A stretch of DNA of 64,000 nucleotides from Salinispora tropica CNB-440 (GTDB lineage: Bacteria > Actinomycetota > Actinomycetes > Mycobacteriales > Micromonosporaceae), in contig NC_009380.1 in assembly GCF_000016425.1 (NCBI RefSeq), positions 3,538,144 to 3,602,143 of the forward strand, in the 5' to 3' direction. Below are positions 59,323 to 64,000 of the stretch, in pieces. The notes beneath the pieces are model-generated. The model saw only the letters and a program-made list of their open reading frames with translations, was not told the DNA's origin and made no database searches. How positions within the stretch are numbered: the first letter of the stretch is position 1; every line of letters begins with the position of its first letter. Made by a program: the position numbers and the translations under genes.

Positions 59323-60321
59323 TCAGCCGCGGATCTGGACCAGGTTCCGACGTCGATCCCGGGACGACTTGACCAGGCTGGCCACCGTCGCCAGCGTCAA
59401 GGTACCCAGGATGACCGTCAACGAGAGCCAGATCGGGATGTGCGGGGCCCACCCGACGTGCTCGCCTCCGTTGACAAACGGCAGGCTGTTGTCGGCCAGG
59501 GCCTCCAGCACCAACTTGACGCCGATGAAGCCGAGCACCACCGCGAGGCCGTAGCTCAGGTAGATCAGCCGGTCCAGTAGGCCGCCGAGCAGGAAGTAGA
59601 GCTGCCGCAGGCCCATCAGGGCGAAGACGTTCGCGGTGAACACCAGGTACGCCTCCTGGGTGATGCCGAAGATCGCCGGGATCGAGTCGAGCGCGAAGAT
59701 CAGATCTGTCGTACCGATCGCGATCATCACCACCAGCATCGGGGTGAACAGCCGTCGCCCGTGCTCATACGTGGTGAGCTTCGCACCGTCGTAGTCCCGC
59801 GAGATCGGCAGCGCCCGACGGCTCCACCGGATCAGAAGGTTCTCGCTGAAGTCGTCCTCATCCGAGTCGCCCTGCCGAACGAGATTGATCGCCGTGTAGA
59901 TGAGGAACGCGCCGAAGATGTAGAAGACCCAGGAGAACTGGGAGATCAACGCCGCACCGGCGGCGATGAAACCGCCCCGCATCAACAACGCGAGCACGAT
60001 GCCGATGAGCAGGACCTTCTGCTGGTAGGCCCGGGGCACGCCGAAGCGGGCCATGATGATCACGAAGACGAAGAGGTTGTCCACCGAGAGGCTGTACTCG
60101 GTGAGCCAACCGGTGTAGAACTGCCCCGCCGCGCTCGGCCCGGAGAGGAGCCAGATTCCCGCACCGAAGACCAGTGCGAGGGCGACGTAGAAGCCCACCC
60201 AGAGACTCGACTCACGCACGCTGGGCTCGTGTGGGCGACGACCGATGATCAACAGGTCGATGATGAGAATCGCGGTCAGTGCGACGAGCGTCCCCGCCCA
60301 CACCATTCCGGACACGTCCAA
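59323..60321 (-). CDS. TerC-family membrane protein
   Basis: 332 residues, about nine helices, with the LSVDNLFVFVIIM and FALDSIPAIFGIT segments whose acidic residues lie in the membrane. TerC proteins export or handle Mn and support secreted metalloenzymes; some confer tellurite resistance. A TTG start at 60321 follows GGAGG by 7 nt. A 10-bp hairpin occupies the 5' leader. Adjacent to uvrB as in other actinobacteria. Confidence 0.93.
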   Translation of the reverse strand: MDVSGMVWAGTLVALTAILIIDLLIIGRRPHEPSVRESSLWVGFYVALALVFGAGIWLLSGPSAAGQFYTGWLTEYSLSVDNLFVFVIIMARFGVPRAYQQKVLLIGIVLALLMRGGFIAAGAALISQFSWVFYIFGAFLIYTAINLVRQGDSDEDDFSENLLIRWSRRALPISRDYDGAKLTTYEHGRRLFTPMLVVMIAIGTTDLIFALDSIPAIFGITQEAYLVFTANVFALMGLRQLYFLLGGLLDRLIYLSYGLAVVLGFIGVKLVLEALADNSLPFVNGGEHVGWAPHIPIWLSLTVILGTLTLATVASLVKSSRDRRRNLVQIRG

Positions 60322-60349
60322 GGCTCAACCTCCGGCAGACACGCAACAA

Positions 60350-60387
60350 TCGGCACACCGTACGCCCGGGGAGGGCAGGTGTGCCGA
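60350..60387 (-). promoter_or_regulatory. Hairpin in the terC leader
   Basis: TCGGCACACC pairs perfectly with GGTGTGCCGA around an 18-nt loop. In the terC direction the stem is followed by ATTGTTGCGT and then the ribosome site, so it could act as an attenuator or protect the leader. It does not resemble a yybP-ykoY riboswitch as far as I can see. Confidence 0.4.
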
Positions 60388-60759
60388 TGACGCTGACTAT
60401 GGTGACTGTCGGAGGTCTCTTCCGCCACCGCCCCTTCCGGAGCGACGACCGACGGGCCGGGTCAATCCACCGGGGGCCGGCGATCGACCGTGCTGACGAC
60501 TCCATCGCGGGGGAATACTCCCCTCCGCCGCTCATTGTCGCCCACCGTGCGGAGCCACCACACCTCGGGCGGCCGGTGTCCCCCCTCACGTCCGCCAGCT
60601 GCCTGGTCACGGCGATGAGGCGGGGCACAGTAAGCGGTGTGCCGGGCACCGGCGCGGGGGTGCGCACTGCGCCGGCCGCTGTCGAGCTGCCCCACGGGAA
60701 GGACCGAAGAGCCCGAGGCTGGTGGTGGGCGACTCACCCCACTGTGCGAAGCTGCGCAC
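60388..60759. other. Spacer between terC and the small monooxygenase-fold gene
   Basis: 372 bp with no supported gene; overlapping frames on the two strands contradict each other. A small dyad GGGGA-ATAC-TCCCC lies near 60510. Confidence 0.5.
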
Positions 60760-61059
60760 ATGGTGCTCGAAGTTGCATTGATCGACGTACTGCCCGGACA
60801 CGAGGACGCCTTCGCGGCCGCGTACGCCACGGGACACCCGGTGATCGCCGGTACGCCCGGCTGCCGCTCGGTGCGAATGACCCGCGGAGTCGAGTCCCCA
60901 TCCCGGTTCGTACTGCTGGTCGAGTGGGACTCGGTCGAGGCGCATGACCAGAACTTTCGCGCCTCCGACCGGTTCATCCGGTGGCGGGAGTTGATCGGCC
61001 CGCACTTCGCCACGCCGCCGCTGGTCGAGCACTTCACCGACGTACCGGGCGGACGATGA
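60760..61059 (+). CDS. Antibiotic biosynthesis monooxygenase (ABM) fold protein
   Basis: 99 residues with the dimeric ferredoxin-like ABM layout: LEVALIDVLPGHEDAFAAAY, then CRSVRMTRG and FVLLVEWDSVEAHDQNFR, then a HFATPPLVEHF end. Members are cofactor-free monooxygenases, heme-degrading enzymes or stress proteins; the substrate is unknown. The ATG at 60760 gives the normal family length of about 100. Confidence 0.88.
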   Translation: MVLEVALIDVLPGHEDAFAAAYATGHPVIAGTPGCRSVRMTRGVESPSRFVLLVEWDSVEAHDQNFRASDRFIRWRELIGPHFATPPLVEHFTDVPGGR

Positions 61060-61300
61060 CCGCCCCCGTCCACCAGCGGCCGGATCGGTAGACAGGTGGC
61101 CAGGCCGGTCGGCGGGGACCAGACAGTGATCCGGGTACGACGGAGAATGTCGCACCCGCCGCTTACGGTATCCCCGCAGGCGCCGGCCACTGGCCCCGAT
61201 GCGCTCGGGGGTACCGGGTCCGGTTGGTCGCGCCGTGCCCACCCGAGTGCCTGCTGCCGGGCCCCGTACCCGGCGGTGCGCTCGCCGCCTCAGACACGGG

Positions 61301-63406
61301 TCACGACACTCCCGCGGCGTCCATCCCGCGCAGCTCCTTCTTCAGCTCCGAGATCTCGTCACGAATTCGGGCGGCCAACTCGAACTGCAACTCCCGCGCG
61401 GCCGCGAGCATCTGGCCATTCAGCTCCTGAATCAGCTCAGCCAGCTCCGCACGGGCCATTCCCTCGCGGGCCGGCCCGGCGGCGGCCCGGCTGCGGCTAC
61501 TACGGGTCTCCTTCACCGGCGCCTTGCCGCGGGAGAGCTGCCGCACCGCTCCACCGACACGGGTGTCGGTCTCCTCCGCCTCCCGGTAGATGTCGTCGAG
61601 AATGTCGTGGATCTTCTTGCGCAGCGGCTCCGGGCTGATGCCGTGCGCCTCGTTGTGCGCGATCTGTTTGGCCCGACGCCGGTTGGTCTCCCCGACCGCC
61701 TCCGCCATCGACGGAGTGATCTTATCGGCGTACATGTGCACCTGGCCGGAGACGTTACGCGCCGCCCGCCCGATCGTCTGGATCAATGACCGGCCGCTGC
61801 GCAGGAAACCCTCCTTGTCCGCGTCGAGGATGGCGACCAGAGACACCTCCGGCAGGTCGAGCCCCTCCCGTAGCAGGTTGATGCCGACCAGCACGTCGTA
61901 GTCACCCTTACGGAGCTCCCGCAACAGCTCGACCCGGCGCAGCGTGTCCACCTCGGAGTGCAGATAACGCACCCGAATGCCGTTCTCCAGGAGGTAGTCC
62001 GACAGGTCCTCGGCCATCTTCTTCGTCAACGTGGTGACCAGCACCCGCTCATCGCGCTCGGTACGCAACTTGATCTCGTGCATCAGGTCATCGATCTGAC
62101 CCTTGGTCGGCTTGACCACCACCTCCGGGTCCACCAGGCCGGTCGGTCGGATGACCTGCTCCACGTACTCGCCCTGCGCGTGCTCCAGTTCCCACGAGCC
62201 GGGGGTGGCGGAGAGGAAGACCATCTGGCCGACCCGCTCCAGGAACTCGTCGAAGCGCAGTGGCCGGTTGTCGGCGGCGCTGGGCAGACGGAAGCCGTGG
62301 TCGATCAGCATCCGCTTGCGGGACGCGTCGCCCTCGTACATCCCGCCGATCTGCGGGATCGTCACGTGCGACTCGTCAACCACGGTGAGGAAGTCGTCCG
62401 GGAAGTAGTCGAGTAGGCAGTGTGGCGGGCTGCCGGGCAGCCGGCCGTCGATGTGCATCGAGTAGTTCTCGATGCCGGAGCAGAAGCCAACCTGCCGCAT
62501 CATCTCGATGTCGTACGTCGTCCGCATCCGCAGCCGCTGCGCCTCCAGCAGGCTGCCCCGCTGCTCCAGCTCGGCCAACCGCTCACCTAGCTCAGCCTCG
62601 ATGTCACGGATCGCCCGCTCCATGCGCTCGGGCCCGGCGGCGTAGTGCGTGGCGGGGAAGATCAGTAGGTGGTCGACCTCCCGGACCACATCGCCGGTGA
62701 GCGGGTTGAGGTAGTAGAGCCGCTCCACCTCGTCCCCGAACAGCTCGATCCGGACCGCCAGCTCCTCGTAGGCGGGAATGATCTCCAAGGTGTCGCCCCG
62801 CACGCGGAATGTGCCCCGCTGGAAGGCCATGTCGTTGCGGGCGTACTGAATGTCGACCAGCCGGCGCAGGAGCTGGTCGCGATCCAGCTCCTGACCGGTC
62901 ACCACCCGGACGGCACGGTCCAGGTACTCCTCTGGGGTACCCAGGCCGTAGATCGCCGAGACAGTGGCGACCACCACCACGTCCCGGCGGGTGAGCAGCG
63001 ACATCGTGGCCGAGTGACGCAGCCGCTCCACCTCCTCGTTGATCGAGGAATCCTTCTCGATGTAGGTGTCGGTCTGCGGAATGTACGCCTCGGGCTGGTA
63101 GTAGTCGTAGTAAGAGACGAAATATTCCACCGCGTTGTTCGGCAGCAGCTCGCTGAACTCCTTGGCCAGCTGGGCGCAGAGTGTCTTGTTCGGGGCCAAC
63201 ACGAGCGTCGGGCGCTGCAACCGCTCAATCAACCACGCGGTGGTGGCGCTCTTGCCGGTGCCGGTCGCGCCGAGCAACACCGTGTGCCGGTCACCACGCC
63301 GGACCCGCCGCTCCAGATCGTCGATCGCGGCCGGCTGGTCGCCGGCTGGCTGGAAGTCACTGACGACCTGGAAGCGGCCGTCGAGCCGGGGAATGTCGAG
63401 CGCCAT
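61301..63406 (-). CDS. uvrB: Excinuclease ABC subunit B
   Basis: Damage-verification helicase of nucleotide excision repair. 701 residues with Walker [16 protein letters not shown] (about 44-58), the beta-hairpin region [20 protein letters not shown] (about 113-132), the helicase box VVDESHVT, motif [11 protein letters not shown] and a C-terminal UVR domain ([23 protein letters not shown] trimmed). The ATG is preceded by a TACGGT element 6 nt upstream, suggesting a leaderless mRNA. Confidence 0.97.
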   Translation of the reverse strand: MALDIPRLDGRFQVVSDFQPAGDQPAAIDDLERRVRRGDRHTVLLGATGTGKSATTAWLIERLQRPTLVLAPNKTLCAQLAKEFSELLPNNAVEYFVSYYDYYQPEAYIPQTDTYIEKDSSINEEVERLRHSATMSLLTRRDVVVVATVSAIYGLGTPEEYLDRAVRVVTGQELDRDQLLRRLVDIQYARNDMAFQRGTFRVRGDTLEIIPAYEELAVRIELFGDEVERLYYLNPLTGDVVREVDHLLIFPATHYAAGPERMERAIRDIEAELGERLAELEQRGSLLEAQRLRMRTTYDIEMMRQVGFCSGIENYSMHIDGRLPGSPPHCLLDYFPDDFLTVVDESHVTIPQIGGMYEGDASRKRMLIDHGFRLPSAADNRPLRFDEFLERVGQMVFLSATPGSWELEHAQGEYVEQVIRPTGLVDPEVVVKPTKGQIDDLMHEIKLRTERDERVLVTTLTKKMAEDLSDYLLENGIRVRYLHSEVDTLRRVELLRELRKGDYDVLVGINLLREGLDLPEVSLVAILDADKEGFLRSGRSLIQTIGRAARNVSGQVHMYADKITPSMAEAVGETNRRRAKQIAHNEAHGISPEPLRKKIHDILDDIYREAEETDTRVGGAVRQLSRGKAPVKETRSSRSRAAAGPAREGMARAELAELIQELNGQMLAAARELQFELAARIRDEISELKKELRGMDAAGVS

Positions 63407-63412
63407 GGCCCC

Positions 63413-63418
63413 ACCGTA
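63413..63418 (-). promoter_or_regulatory. Candidate -10 element for leaderless uvrB
   Basis: TACGGT on the minus strand ends 6 nt before the uvrB ATG; no ribosome site is present. I saw no SOS-box palindrome upstream. Confidence 0.4.
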
Positions 63419-63760
63419 CGCTCGGTGGCCGACACTCCGGGGCGACTACCAACCTTCGATGATCAGCTTCGATGTTCTTGTTGTCGGCCCCCACCTGGAG
63501 AGCTACGCTTTTCCGGTAGGCCGCTCGCGGCGGCCGACCGGGCCGGCAACGGGCTCACGACGGCCCCCCACCCCCGGCACGTGGTCGCAGCACCCGCTTC
63601 CGGCGTGCGCACCAAACGTGGTCGCGCTGACCGCGCTGACCGGCCGCCGCGAGCGCACATACGCGTCGCAGTCCCCCAGGTTGACCGCGCGGCGCTTCAG
63701 CCGGCCGCCGGAAGCGCCCATACGCGTCACCCGCGACCGGCCGACTCCGTTCAACATCCC

Positions 63761-64000
63761 GTGGAGTCCTCCCCCCGATCCCGCCGATCCCGCCGTACCC
63801 CCCGGCATCGGCCCGCGCCCGACAACCAGCCCACCTCGACCGCGTCCGACGACACCCAGACCGGCCAGCTCCCCCGGGTCGCCGGCCGGCGTCGGACCGT
63901 CCTCCGTACGCTCGCCGCGGTGGCCCTGCTCGCCGCCGCGGCACTGGTCCTCGGCTTGAGCTGGGTGCCCGACCCGGACGAGCCGTCCCGCCCGCCAACC
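63761..64000 (+). CDS. N-terminal part of a membrane protein, clipped by the window
   Basis: The frame is open to the right edge. An Arg/Pro/Ser-rich stretch leads into RRRTVLRTLAAVALLAAAA and LVLGLSWVPDPDEP, a clear transmembrane or signal-anchor helix at about residues 51-70. The GTG at 63761 is one possible start; the frame stays open upstream to at least 63482 with GTGs at 63581 and 63605, and none has a good ribosome site. Family cannot be told from this fragment. Confidence 0.5.
   Translation, partial: MESSPRSRRSRRTPRHRPAPDNQPTSTASDDTQTGQLPRVAGRRRTVLRTLAAVALLAAAALVLGLSWVPDPDEPSRPPT

Noticed and set aside
63407..63500. Possible SOS box upstream of uvrB
   Set aside because: Repeated TTCGAT words are present but no TCGAAC-N4-GTTCGA-like palindrome.

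Overview
The window is high-GC actinobacterial DNA. Gene content and order point to the family Micromonosporaceae, probably Salinispora or Micromonospora. The evidence is the OpcA/G6PDH pair, WhiA, a mycothiol-type maleylpyruvate isomerase, an XRE-DUF5753/DUF397 pair, GTG and TTG starts, several apparently leaderless promoters, and the conserved actinobacterial order tkt-tal-pgi-zwf-opcA-pgl / secG-tpiA-pgk-gap-whiA-yvcK-rapZ / uvrC-uvrA / terC-uvrB. The genus is an inference and was not tested.

Region 1 (1-16.65 kb) is central carbon metabolism. After a clipped gene and heme O synthase (ctaB, minus), the plus-strand run tkt, tal, pgi, zwf, opcA, pgl carries the pentose phosphate pathway, with 4-bp overlaps at tal/pgi and opcA/pgl. 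It meets the minus-strand run secG, tpiA, pgk, gap, whiA, yvcK, rapZ head-on at a long stem-loop (about 10.0 kb). 

Region 2 (16.65-22.57 kb) sits between rapZ and uvrC, which are usually neighbours. It holds a DUF397/XRE regulator pair, two overlapping small unknown genes, recQ, a VapBC-type toxin-antitoxin module with a perfect palindrome at its start, and an alpha/beta hydrolase. A 10-bp inverted repeat lies at its two outer edges.

Region 3 (22.57-30.84 kb) has uvrC, a Rieske lipoprotein, uvrA, a 19-bp tandem repeat, a short and degenerate RsgA-like GTPase, a maleylpyruvate-isomerase-family protein and an MBL-fold hydrolase.

Region 4 (30.84-48.5 kb) is accessory. It contains a decayed MFS transporter, a 1375-residue secreted ALF-repeat polymorphic-toxin-like protein with a collapsed pretoxin-HINT segment and a small zinc-ribbon partner (possible immunity gene), and an IS110 transposase remnant. 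It also contains three paralogous trypsin-fold secreted proteins whose catalytic triads are lost and which carry beta-propeller, lectin or FG-GAP tails (one of the three is frameshifted). A conserved small secreted protein, an AGPS-like flavoenzyme, a DedA protein, a methyltransferase and a cold-shock gene are interspersed.

Region 5 (48.5-64 kb) has a CocE/NonD hydrolase, a MarR regulator facing an MMPL exporter across a palindromic operator candidate, a lytic transglycosylase lipoprotein, a DedA-PAP2 fusion with a mutated PAP2 half, typA, a beta-lactamase-fold protein, a tyrosine phosphatase, terC, a small monooxygenase-fold protein, uvrB, and a gene running off the right edge. All calls rest on reading the sequence and recognising families; no database search was run.
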